Origin: Rhizorhabdus sp049889055
Lineage (GTDB): Bacteria; Pseudomonadota; Alphaproteobacteria; Sphingomonadales; Sphingomonadaceae
Direction: 5' to 3'
DNA length: 64,000 bases
Assembly: GCF_049889055.1 (NCBI RefSeq)
Contig: NZ_JBLTWO010000005.1
Coordinates: 186,001-250,000, forward strand
Shown here piece by piece: positions 7,943-16,055 of this stretch. Below the pieces are notes generated by a model, which was not told the DNA's origin, searched no databases, and saw only the letters and a list, made by a program, of their open reading frames with translations. A program made the position numbers and the translations under genes. Within the stretch, counting starts at the first letter, position 1, and every line of letters starts with the position of its first letter.

Positions 7943-8767
7943 TTACTTGAGCAGGCTGAGCACGTTCTGCTGGCTCTGATTGGCCTGGGCCAGCATCGCC
8001 GTGGAAGCCTGCGAGAGGATCTGGGACTTGGCGAGGGCCGCCGATTCCACCGAGAAGTCGGTGTCCTCGATCCGCGAGCGGGCTTCGGACAGGTTGTTGA
8101 CGTTCGCGGTCAGCACGTTGACGCTCGCCTCGAGGCGGTTCTGGCTCGCACCGAGGCTCGCCCGGACCGTGTTGATCTGCGCCAGCGCCTCGTCGGTCTT
8201 CGTGATCGTCGTGCCGGCGTTGGCGGCGGTGTCGACCTTGACCGTGCTGACATAGGCCGCAGCCACCTTGTCGAGGCCACCGACCGAGATCGAGGTGGTG
8301 TCGCCCGAGTTCACGCCGGTCTGGATGGCGAAGCTGGTCGCCGTCGAGGTGGCCGAGAACAACGTGTTGCCGTTGAACTTGGTCTTGGTGACGACGTCCG
8401 TGATCTGCGACTGGAGCGAGGCGACTTCGGTCTGGATGTTGTCGCGGTCACCCGACTGGTAAGTGCCGTTCGCTGCCTGCACCGCCAGTTCGCGGATGCG
8501 CTGCAGCATGTTGTTGACCTCGCCCAGCGCACCTTCGGCGGTCTGCGCCAGAGAGATGCCGTCATTGGCGTTGCGGATGGCGACGCCCATGCCGCGGATC
8601 GAGGATGTCATCGAGGAAGCGATGGCGAGACCGGCTGCGTCGTCCTTGGCCGAGTTGATGCGCTTGCCGCTCGACAGCCGCTCCATCGCGGTAGCCTGCA
8701 TCTGAGCAGCCATGCGACCGGCGTTCTGAGCACGAAGCGAAGAGATGTTGGTGTTGATGACGGTCAT
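7943..8767 (-). CDS. Flagellin (sigma-28-type promoter copy)
   Basis: The second flagellin is also 274 residues when started at the ATG at 8767 (MTVINTN), which has AAGGAC upstream; the ATG at 8791 has no ribosome site and would add eight unusual residues. It shares the D0/D1 ends and the short centre with its neighbour and differs at scattered positions mainly in the second half (for example ASLGASQNRLEASVN against AGIGAIQSRLDAAVN). It is expected to polymerise in the same filament, perhaps at a different position or stage given its different promoter. Confidence 0.96.
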   Translation of the reverse strand: MTVINTNISSLRAQNAGRMAAQMQATAMERLSSGKRINSAKDDAAGLAIASSMTSSIRGMGVAIRNANDGISLAQTAEGALGEVNNMLQRIRELAVQAANGTYQSGDRDNIQTEVASLQSQITDVVTKTKFNGNTLFSATSTATSFAIQTGVNSGDTTSISVGGLDKVAAAYVSTVKVDTAANAGTTITKTDEALAQINTVRASLGASQNRLEASVNVLTANVNNLSEARSRIEDTDFSVESAALAKSQILSQASTAMLAQANQSQQNVLSLLK

Positions 8768-9262
8768 TGGATCAGTCCTTATCCTGGTCAAAGGGGCGAT
8801 GATCCGGTGCTGGCCGTTCTCGCCTCGATCCCATTAACGGCCGTGCTTACCCCCACTTTAACCAGGAAAGTTCACCACACTCGATTTTTGCCCAAGATCG
8901 AACCTATCTATCTGATATAGAACGATATAAATTTTGCACTTTTCGCCTTAAGCCGCTCTCGACCCGCCCGCCGTCGCGGGAAAGGGCATCGGAGCAGGGT
9001 AAATCACCCGGCAGCTCCACGGCAATTTCTTGCCGCACTAGACCAAAGGCTTATGCCGGCTTCGGCTTCAAATTTTCTCATTTTATATCAGTGATTTAGA
9101 CAACCCCTTACGCGGGAGCATACGGGCGCGGAAGCGGGCGCGCGCCGGCCCGTACGCGGGTGCGCGCAGTCTATTAAGACTTTCGTAGTTAATTCAGCGG
9201 TAATCATCGTCCTCAAGGAACTGGTGTGGCTGGCACGCTAGATCCGACGAAGGACGGCGACG
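8768..9262. other. Intergenic region between flagellin and the sigma-54 activator gene
   Basis: This 495-bp divergent spacer holds the flagellin leader and sigma-28-type promoter, an AT-rich middle (about 8880-8960 and 9060-9105), and a GC-rich block at 9115-9170 with ACGGGC/GCCCGT arms. I find no gene and no clear promoter for the activator gene. Confidence 0.5.
8834..8860 (-). promoter_or_regulatory. Sigma-28 (FliA) promoter of flagellin 7943-8767
   Basis: The minus strand reads TAAA, 15 bases, then GCCGTTAA, against the sigma-28 consensus TAAA-N15-GCCGATAA: one mismatch with exact spacing. The start of transcription would fall near 8827, about 60 bases before the ATG. fliA is 3.6 kb away. 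Confidence 0.8.
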
Positions 9263-10516
9263 ATGAACATCGGCATCTCCGAGAAGGCCCAGGGCTCCCA
9301 TCCGACGCTAACCGCGTGGCTTGCAGGCGCGGGCATCGACTGGCTGCTGATCGATCCTGCCGACGCGACGGTCCGCCAGGCCCAGCGCATCCTGCACGTC
9401 ACCGAGATCGGCCTCGCCCGCCAGCACGACATCCTCATCGATTTTGCCGATGGCACGCCGGTGCTCCGCCGCGCCAAGATCGGCCGCCCCACCACCCTCG
9501 TCTTCGGCTTCGAGGACATGGCCTTCGGGCACGCCCTGATCGCCGAGCTGATCCGTCCCGCCGTCATGCCGGCCTGCGGCGAACCCGACAGCGCCAAGTT
9601 CCTCCAGCTCGCCGCGCGGATCGCGCGCAGCGAGGCCAGCATCCTCCTGCTCGGCCAGACCGGCACCGGCAAGGAAGGCGTCGCACGCTTCATTCACGCC
9701 GCCTCGGGCCGCGCCGAACGCCCGTTCGTCGCGGTCAACTGCGCCGCGCTCCCCGAAACCATGCTCGAAGCCATGCTCTTCGGCCACCAGAAGGGCGCGT
9801 TCACCGGCGCCAACATGTCCAGCGAGGGGCTGTTCCGTGCCGCCGACGGCGGCACGCTGCTGCTCGACGAAGTGGCCGAACTGCCGCTCTCGCTGCAGCC
9901 CAAGCTGCTCCGCGCGCTGCAGGAACGCGAAGTCCTCCCCGTCGGCGCCACCACCCCGGTCCCCGTCGACGTCCGTATCGTCGCCGCAGGCAACCGCGAT
10001 CTGGCCGCCGAGGTCGAGGCAGGCCGCTTCCGCGCCGACCTCTACTGGCGGCTCAACGTCATGCCGCTGTCCCTCAAGCCGCTCGCCGAGCGCCGGCAGG
10101 ACATCCGCGCGATCGCCGCCGCTTTGCTGTTGCGCCATGCCGGCCAGCATGAGGAGCTGCCATGGCCGACCGCAGCAGCACTCGATCGCCTGATGGCGCA
10201 CGACTGGCCCGGCAATGTCCGCGAGCTCGAAAATGTCCTCCAGCGCGCGATGCTGATGCGTGAGGGCAACCGTATCGACACAGCCGATCTCATCATCGAT
10301 CGCGCGCCCGGCCTGCCGACGCACGAAGGCTCGGCCACGGCCGCTCAGGAAGACACCGCGCTCAGCCTCGCCGAAGCGCGCCGCCTCAGCCAGGCGCGCG
10401 CGATCGAGGAAGCGCTCGCCGCCACGGGCGGGCATCGTCTCCGCGCGGCCCAGCGGCTCGGAATCTCCGAACGCACGCTCCGTTATCGGCTCGCCGATAT
10501 GCGCGCGGCCGCTTGA
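9263..10516 (+). CDS. Sigma-54-dependent flagellar transcription activator (FlbD/FleQ-like)
   Basis: The 417-residue protein has a short N-terminal region without phospho-acceptor signature (about 1-105), an AAA+ domain (about 110-340) with Walker A GQTGTGKEG, the sigma-54-contacting loop GAFTGA, Walker B GGTLLLDE and the sensor GNVRELEN, and a C-terminal Fis-type helix-turn-helix (ISERTLRYRL). It remodels sigma-54 RNA polymerase at flagellar promoters. The intact GAFTGA loop argues for a working activator. The ATG follows AAGGA. It lies 10 bp before fliE, so it may be co-transcribed with the basal-body genes. Confidence 0.93.
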   Translation: MNIGISEKAQGSHPTLTAWLAGAGIDWLLIDPADATVRQAQRILHVTEIGLARQHDILIDFADGTPVLRRAKIGRPTTLVFGFEDMAFGHALIAELIRPAVMPACGEPDSAKFLQLAARIARSEASILLLGQTGTGKEGVARFIHAASGRAERPFVAVNCAALPETMLEAMLFGHQKGAFTGANMSSEGLFRAADGGTLLLDEVAELPLSLQPKLLRALQEREVLPVGATTPVPVDVRIVAAGNRDLAAEVEAGRFRADLYWRLNVMPLSLKPLAERRQDIRAIAAALLLRHAGQHEELPWPTAAALDRLMAHDWPGNVRELENVLQRAMLMREGNRIDTADLIIDRAPGLPTHEGSATAAQEDTALSLAEARRLSQARAIEEALAATGGHRLRAAQRLGISERTLRYRLADMRAAA

Positions 10517-10526
10517 GGAGGGTTGA

Positions 10527-10886
10527 ATGACCACCATCAACACCAGCAACATCCTCGCGATGCGGCAGGCGATCCTGCAGCAGAACAGCGCGCTGCAGAA
10601 GGCCGCCGCCGCACCGACGCCGCTGGACGGTGTTCAACAGGTCGGCAGTGCCACCAGCGCGCCGGAGGGCAGCTTCGCCTCGACGCTGCGCGGCGCTCTG
10701 ACCGAGGTCAACGGCCTCCAGGCCAAGGCCACTGCGGCGACCGAAAGCTACGAGCGCGGCGAGACCACCGACATCGCGGCGGTCATGCTTCAGCGCGAAC
10801 AGTCGAGCATCGGCTTCCAGGCCACCTTGCAGGTCCGCAACAAACTCCTGTCCGCCTACAAGGACATCATGAGCATGCCGGTATAA
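10527..10886 (+). CDS. fliE: FliE, flagellar hook-basal body adaptor
   Basis: FliE joins the MS ring to the rod. At 119 residues it fits the family, with the conserved C-terminal helix pair (ALTEVNGLQAKATAATESYERGE and IGFQATLQVRNKLLSAYKDIMSM). GAGGAGG stands just before the ATG. First structural gene of the fliE-fliL block, 3 bp before fliF. Confidence 0.95.
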   Translation: MTTINTSNILAMRQAILQQNSALQKAAAAPTPLDGVQQVGSATSAPEGSFASTLRGALTEVNGLQAKATAATESYERGETTDIAAVMLQREQSSIGFQATLQVRNKLLSAYKDIMSMPV

Positions 10887-10889
10887 TCC

Positions 10890-12623
10890 ATGGCAGACAT
10901 CGTCCCCACCGCCCCGACCGCTTCGGCCCTCGCCACCACCGCCCCGGCTTCGGTCGGCACTTCGGCCGTGCTCGAACGCATCCGCGACTTCGCGGCCCAG
11001 CCTGCCATCCAGCGCAGCCTGCCGATGATGGGGCTGATCGGCCTGCTTGGTGCCGCAGCGCTGCTGTGGGCGACGATGTCGGGCGCACCGCAGCGCGACC
11101 TGTTCGCGGGCATGAGCGACGGCGACAAGGCCGCCGTGGCCGATGCCCTGAAGGCCGCCAACATTCCCTATGAGATCAACCGCGACACCGGCGCCATCAC
11201 CGTTCCGGAAACGGCCTTCTATCAGGCGAAGATGCTGCTCGCCCAGCAGGGCCTGCCCAAGGCCGCTCCCGACGGAGACGCGATGATCTCGTCGCTGCCG
11301 CTGGGCGCCAGCCGTGCGGTCGAAGGCGAGAAGCTCCGCTCGGCCCGCGAAATGGATCTGGCGCGCACGATCGAGGCGATCGACGCGGTCGATACCGCGA
11401 AGGTCCACATCGCGGCGGGACAGCCGACCGTCTTCCTGCGCGACGAGAGCAAGCCCCAGGCATCGGTCATGTTGCGTATGCGCGCCGGTCGCACCCTGTC
11501 GGACTCGCAGGTTCAGGCGATCGTCCATCTGGTCGCCTCCTCGGTTCCGGATCTGTCGCCCGACAGCGTATCGGTAGTCGATCAGGCAGGCCGGTTGCTG
11601 TCCAGCTCGGGCAGTGATCCGCTCAGCCAGGCATCGGCTCGCCAGGTCGACATCCAGACCAAGATGGAGCAGCGCTATCTCGAAGCGCTCAACAAGATCC
11701 TGACGCCGATCGTGGGTGCCGGCAATTTCACCGCAGAGGTGCATGCCGACGTCGACTTCACCGAGACCCAGGCGACGCGCGAGAGCTATCCCAAGGACAC
11801 CGCCGTGGTCCGTCAGGAACAGGGCAGCTGGACCGGCGACAAGCCCGCCGAGGCCGGTGGCATCCCCGGCGCGCTGTCGAACCAGGCGCCGGCGGCCAGC
11901 CAGGTTGCCGCCGCGCCGAACCAGACCCTGCCCGTTCCGCCTGCGGCCGGCACGACGGCTGCGGCCAATGGCGCCAAGACGTCCGAGAATTACAACCGCA
12001 CCTATGAACTTGGCCGCGAGGTCTCCGTCACCCGCGCCCCGATCGGCACGGTCAAGCGCCTGTCGGTCGCCGTGGCGCTGCGTGAAGGCAGCCGCAAGTT
12101 CAGCCGGGCCGAGCTGGCGTCGATCGAGACATTGGTGCGTGGCGCCGTCGGCGCGGACGCCAATCGCGGCGACGTGGTAGCCCTGTCGGCCCGCAGCTTC
12201 GCAATGGCCGAAGAGGCCGAGGTCAAGCCGAACTGGTGGGAAGCCCCCTGGGTGTCCACCCTCGCCCGCAACCTGTCCGCGCTGCTGGTCGTCGCCCTGC
12301 TCGTCTTCGGGGTCGCAAAGCCCCTGCTCAAGCGCCGCGCGGCGCTGGCCGAGGAGAAGCAGACCATGGCGATGGCCATGGCCGATCCTGCAGCCCGCAT
12401 CCCGGAGAACACCAACCCCGCGATCCGCGCCGAGATCGCGACCGTTCTGGCCCAGCAGGCGCTGCAGGATCCGAACAAGCCGGTGACGCTCGACATGATC
12501 GAGGCAACGCCCGGCTATGCCAACCGCGCCGAACTGATCCGCAATTTCGTCCGGCAGGACCCCGACCGCGCGGCTCTTGTCGTCCGCGACCTGATTCGCG
12601 CCGACATGCCCAGGGGCGAATGA
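10890..12623 (+). CDS. fliF: FliF, flagellar MS-ring protein
   Basis: FliF forms the membrane-supramembrane ring, the base of the flagellum. The 577 residues contain an N-terminal membrane helix (about 47-67), the ring-building motifs in the periplasmic part (DLFAGMSDGDKAAV, then ARTIEAIDAVDTAKVHIA), a disordered Ala/Pro-rich stretch (about 315-365), a second membrane helix (about 462-480) and a cytoplasmic tail that contacts FliG. Length and order are normal. Confidence 0.96.
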   Translation: MADIVPTAPTASALATTAPASVGTSAVLERIRDFAAQPAIQRSLPMMGLIGLLGAAALLWATMSGAPQRDLFAGMSDGDKAAVADALKAANIPYEINRDTGAITVPETAFYQAKMLLAQQGLPKAAPDGDAMISSLPLGASRAVEGEKLRSAREMDLARTIEAIDAVDTAKVHIAAGQPTVFLRDESKPQASVMLRMRAGRTLSDSQVQAIVHLVASSVPDLSPDSVSVVDQAGRLLSSSGSDPLSQASARQVDIQTKMEQRYLEALNKILTPIVGAGNFTAEVHADVDFTETQATRESYPKDTAVVRQEQGSWTGDKPAEAGGIPGALSNQAPAASQVAAAPNQTLPVPPAAGTTAAANGAKTSENYNRTYELGREVSVTRAPIGTVKRLSVAVALREGSRKFSRAELASIETLVRGAVGADANRGDVVALSARSFAMAEEAEVKPNWWEAPWVSTLARNLSALLVVALLVFGVAKPLLKRRAALAEEKQTMAMAMADPAARIPENTNPAIRAEIATVLAQQALQDPNKPVTLDMIEATPGYANRAELIRNFVRQDPDRAALVVRDLIRADMPRGE

Positions 12624-12626
12624 TCC

Positions 12627-13658
12627 ATGGCTGACGAAACCCCGATCGACACCGACGACGCCAACCCGCTCCCCGGCGGGAGCCAGGCCGCCGCGATCCT
12701 GATGATGCTGCTCGGCGAAGAGGAAGCCGCGACCGTGCTCGCCCGTCTCGACCCGGCAGAGGTGCAGCATCTCGGCGGTGCGATGTTCAACGTCGCCAAC
12801 GTCTCCGAGGAAGCGATCGACGGCGTGTTCGACGTGTTCGTCGACCGCGCCAAGGCCCGCACCACGCTGGGTTTCGGGGTCGAGCGCCAGATCAAGGGAA
12901 TCATGCACAAGGCCCTCGGCCAGGAGAAAGCCGACCAGGTCCTGCAGCGCATCACGCCCGTCCAGCACACCACGGCGCTCGAAAATCTGAAGTGGATGGA
13001 CGCACGCCAGATCGCCAATCTGATCGAGTTCGAGCATCCGCAGATCGCCGCGATCGTGCTTGCCTTTCTCGACGCGCAACGAGCCGCAGATGTTCTCGCG
13101 CTCCTGCCAGAGGACATGCAGGCGGGCCTCGTCTATCGCGTCGCCACAATGGGACCGGTCACCGAAGCGGCGCTGGTCGAGCTCGACGACTTGCTCAACC
13201 GCCCCGTCGCCGGCCAGAGCAACGGCGCGATCACCCGGCGCGGCGGTGCCGGCGAGGCCGCCAAAATCGTCAACTCGTCGCGCAAGGCGGCCGAGCAGCG
13301 GATCATCAAGGCCCTGCAAAAGCTGGACAAGTCGGTCGCCCGCAATGTCGAGGAAGAGATGTTCATCTTCGACAATCTGATGGCGCTTTCCGAAAAGGAT
13401 CTCGGCACCCTGCTGCGCGCCGTCGACAACGACATTCTCGTCGTCTCGCTCAAGGGCGCAGACGAAAAGCTTCGCGGCAAGATCTTCGGCTGCATGTCCA
13501 GCCGCGCGGCACAGTCGGTACAGGACGAGATCGCCGATCGCGGCCCGATGCGTCTGGCCGATGTGCAGGAAGCGCAGAAGGCAATGCTCGCCATAGCGCG
13601 CAAGCTGGCGGCCGAAGGCACGATCAGCCTGGGCGGAAAGGGCGACGATTTTGTCTGA
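12627..13658 (+). CDS. fliG: FliG, flagellar motor switch protein
   Basis: FliG is the torque-generating rotor protein. The 343-residue protein shows the N-terminal FliF-binding domain (QAAAILMMLLGEEEAATVL), the middle domain with the EHPQIAAIVLAFL motif, and the C-terminal domain with the charged helix region (DLGTLLRAVDNDILVVSLKG) that faces the stator. It starts 3 bp after fliF and overlaps fliH by 8 bp. Confidence 0.97.
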   Translation: MADETPIDTDDANPLPGGSQAAAILMMLLGEEEAATVLARLDPAEVQHLGGAMFNVANVSEEAIDGVFDVFVDRAKARTTLGFGVERQIKGIMHKALGQEKADQVLQRITPVQHTTALENLKWMDARQIANLIEFEHPQIAAIVLAFLDAQRAADVLALLPEDMQAGLVYRVATMGPVTEAALVELDDLLNRPVAGQSNGAITRRGGAGEAAKIVNSSRKAAEQRIIKALQKLDKSVARNVEEEMFIFDNLMALSEKDLGTLLRAVDNDILVVSLKGADEKLRGKIFGCMSSRAAQSVQDEIADRGPMRLADVQEAQKAMLAIARKLAAEGTISLGGKGDDFV

Positions 13659-14304
13659 GATCTGGACGCAAGACATTGGCGATGCCGCCACGCGCGTCGA
13701 AGCCTGGGCCCGCCCGGCGTCCGGCACGCAATTCACCCCCTGGGGCGGCTCGCCCCCGCGCCGTCGTGCCAGCGACTTCGCCCCGCGCTCGCCCAGCCCC
13801 GCCTCGGACGCGGGGCCGGCTGCACCCGTGGACATCGAGGCCGTGCAGGCAGAAGCCTTCGCCGCGGGTTTCGAGCAAGGACGTCAGGCGACCATCCTGG
13901 AGTTCGCCCGCGAGCGCGAGGCCCTGGCCCAGCTCGTCCGCGCAGCCGAGGCGCTCCAGCCGGAAGCGCAGGGGCCGCTCGCCGCAGTCCTTGCCGAAAC
14001 CGTCACCCGCATGGTCCGCCAGATCGTCGGCGAGGTTAAGATCGATCCGGCCCTGCTCGAGCAGCGCGCCACCGCGATCGCCGAACTCGTAACCGCCGAA
14101 TGCGGCCCGGCGCGCCTGCGCCTCCATCCGGACGATATCGCGCTGCTCGACGGCGTCGATCTCGGCCTGCCCCTTGCTCCGGACCACCATCTCGCCTCGG
14201 GCACGATCGTGCTCGAAACGGGCGAAGGCTGGATCGAAGACGGTCCACAGGTCCGCCTGGCCCGCCTGCGTACCCAGCTCGACGCCATGGGGCTGCCGCG
14301 ATGA
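13651..14304 (+). CDS. fliH: FliH-like regulator of the flagellar export ATPase
   Basis: A 217-residue protein between fliG and fliI, where fliH belongs. It has a variable Pro-rich N-terminus, an acidic Ala-rich helix with AFAAGFEQGRQ (about 69-79) and a C-terminal domain with VRQIVGEVKIDPALL typical of the V-type stalk-like family. FliH holds FliI in an inactive complex and brings it to the export gate. The TTG start overlaps the fliG end by 8 bp; the stop overlaps the fliI start as ATGA. Confidence 0.88.
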   Translation: MSEIWTQDIGDAATRVEAWARPASGTQFTPWGGSPPRRRASDFAPRSPSPASDAGPAAPVDIEAVQAEAFAAGFEQGRQATILEFAREREALAQLVRAAEALQPEAQGPLAAVLAETVTRMVRQIVGEVKIDPALLEQRATAIAELVTAECGPARLRLHPDDIALLDGVDLGLPLAPDHHLASGTIVLETGEGWIEDGPQVRLARLRTQLDAMGLPR

Positions 14305-15626
14305 GCCTGGCCCTGCTCGCCCGGACCATGCTCGATGGGGTCGAACCCGATCAGGGCGGACCGCGCCGCATCGGCCGGCTGGCCTCCTATGACGGCCTGA
14401 TGCTCGAAGCGACCGGCTTTCCCATGCCGGTGGGCTCGAACGCCCGCGTCATCGACGCCGACGGGCACGCCGCCCTCGCCGAGGTCGTCGGTTTCCGTGG
14501 CAGCCGCACCCTGCTGATGGCGCTCGACGCCGATGCGCCCCACAGCGCCGGCGCACGCGTCGAACCCGATCGGCGCGGCGGATCGGTGGATGTCGGGGAA
14601 ACGCTGCTCGGCCGTGTGATGGACGCACTCGGCAACCCCATCGACGGGCTCGGTCCGATCGCGACCGCGGAACGCTGGCCGCTCGCGGGCCGCCGAGGCA
14701 ATCCACTCGACCGCGCGCGCGTCACCGAGCCGTTCGACATGGGCGTCCGCGCGATCAACGCCATGCTCACCGCCGGCGTCGGCCAGCGCATCGCCATCGC
14801 CGCCGGATCGGGCGTCGGCAAGTCGGTCCTGATGGGGCAGATGATCGCGGGCGCCGAAGCCGACGTCATCGTCGTCGGCCTGGTCGGCGAGCGCAGCCGC
14901 GAAGTCTCCGACTTCCTCGCGACCAAACTCGCCGGGCCGGTGCGCCAGAAGAGCGTCGTCGTGGCGGTTCCCGCCGATCACCCGCCGGTGCTGCGCCTGC
15001 GCGCGGCGATGCGGGCCACCGCCATCGCCGAGTATTTCCGCGCGCAGGGCAAGCGCGTCCTGCTGCTGATCGACAGCCTCACCCGCGTCGCCCATGCGCA
15101 GCGCGAGATCGGACTGTCGCTGGGCGAGCCGCCGACGATGAAGGGCTATCCCCCGTCGGCACTCGGCCTGATCCCGCGCCTCATCGAACGCGCCGGTGTC
15201 GACGTCCATTCGGGCGGCTCGATCACCGCGCTCTACACCGTGCTTGCCGACGGCGACGATACCGACGATCCGATCGTCGACACCGCCCGGGCAATCGTCG
15301 ACGGCCATATCATCCTGTCGCGCGGGCTCGCCGAACAAGGCGTGTTCCCGGCGATCGACATCGGCAAGTCGCTGAGCCGCGTGATGAGCGACATCGTCTC
15401 GCCCGAGCATCTGCGCGCCTCGCAGATCTTCCGCCGGCTCTGGGCTGTCTATGAGGAAAATCGCGACCTGATCCTGATGGGTGCCTATCGCCAGGGCAGC
15501 GACCCGATCGTCGACATCGCGATCGCGCGGCACGACGACATCCTCGGCTTCATCAGTCAGGGCCAGAAAGAGCGCGTCGACTATGCGCAGTCGGCCCAGG
15601 CCCTGCTTGAGGCGTTCGGCGGATGA
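14301..15626 (+). CDS. fliI: FliI, flagellum-specific export ATPase
   Basis: A 441-residue F1-beta-like ATPase that energises unfolding and release of flagellar export substrates. It has Walker A GSGVGKS (about residues 169-175), Walker B VLLLIDSLTR (about 251-260) and the C-terminal region with RQGSDPIVD. The open frame runs upstream to 14100, but the ATG at 14301 overlaps the fliH stop as ATGA and fits the family N-terminus, so it is chosen. Confidence 0.96.
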   Translation: MSLALLARTMLDGVEPDQGGPRRIGRLASYDGLMLEATGFPMPVGSNARVIDADGHAALAEVVGFRGSRTLLMALDADAPHSAGARVEPDRRGGSVDVGETLLGRVMDALGNPIDGLGPIATAERWPLAGRRGNPLDRARVTEPFDMGVRAINAMLTAGVGQRIAIAAGSGVGKSVLMGQMIAGAEADVIVVGLVGERSREVSDFLATKLAGPVRQKSVVVAVPADHPPVLRLRAAMRATAIAEYFRAQGKRVLLLIDSLTRVAHAQREIGLSLGEPPTMKGYPPSALGLIPRLIERAGVDVHSGGSITALYTVLADGDDTDDPIVDTARAIVDGHIILSRGLAEQGVFPAIDIGKSLSRVMSDIVSPEHLRASQIFRRLWAVYEENRDLILMGAYRQGSDPIVDIAIARHDDILGFISQGQKERVDYAQSAQALLEAFGG

Positions 15627-16054
15627 AGTCGATCGTCGCCAGGCGCGCCCGCATCACGCGGGTCCGGAGCGTGCAGCATCTGCTGGCGGCCTCGGCTGCG
15701 GCACAGGCCGAAGCGCAACTCGACACGCTCCGGAACAACCAGGAGAAGCTTGCCATGCTGCGCGACAGCCTGTCGGTGCCGGCCGGCATGACCAGCGGCG
15801 CGGTGCTTCAGAATCGCGGCCAGCTCGCGCAGCGGCTCGACACGGCACGCAACGGCCTCGCCGACGCCATCGTCTCGGCAAGAGCACAGGTCGAGGCCAA
15901 GGGCGCCGAGCGCCTTGAGGCCCGGCAGCGCCAGGAGAGCGCAGCGAAACTGGACCAGCGGGCCGCACAGGCCCTTACCGAGTGGACCGAAGCGCGGCTT
16001 GCCGCGTCCTTCCGTCCCCGTTCCAACCGATCATCCGAGCAGAAGGACAACTGA
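15623..16054 (+). CDS. fliJ: FliJ-like flagellar export chaperone
   Basis: A 143-residue, almost wholly helical, basic protein located between fliI and fliK, as fliJ is. It overlaps fliI by 4 bp. FliJ forms the central coiled-coil stalk of the FliI ring. Sequence conservation in this family is low, so the call depends on size, coiled-coil character and position. Confidence 0.8.
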   Translation: MKSIVARRARITRVRSVQHLLAASAAAQAEAQLDTLRNNQEKLAMLRDSLSVPAGMTSGAVLQNRGQLAQRLDTARNGLADAIVSARAQVEAKGAERLEARQRQESAAKLDQRAAQALTEWTEARLAASFRPRSNRSSEQKDN

Positions 16055-16055
16055 C

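Noticed and set aside
9180..9262. TGGCACG near the activator gene as a -24 element
   Set aside because: No GC at the required 10-bp spacing.
10386..13835. 1,149-codon open frame antisense to fliE-fliF-fliG
   Set aside because: A product of high GC third-position bias; the opposite strand carries three clear flagellar genes.
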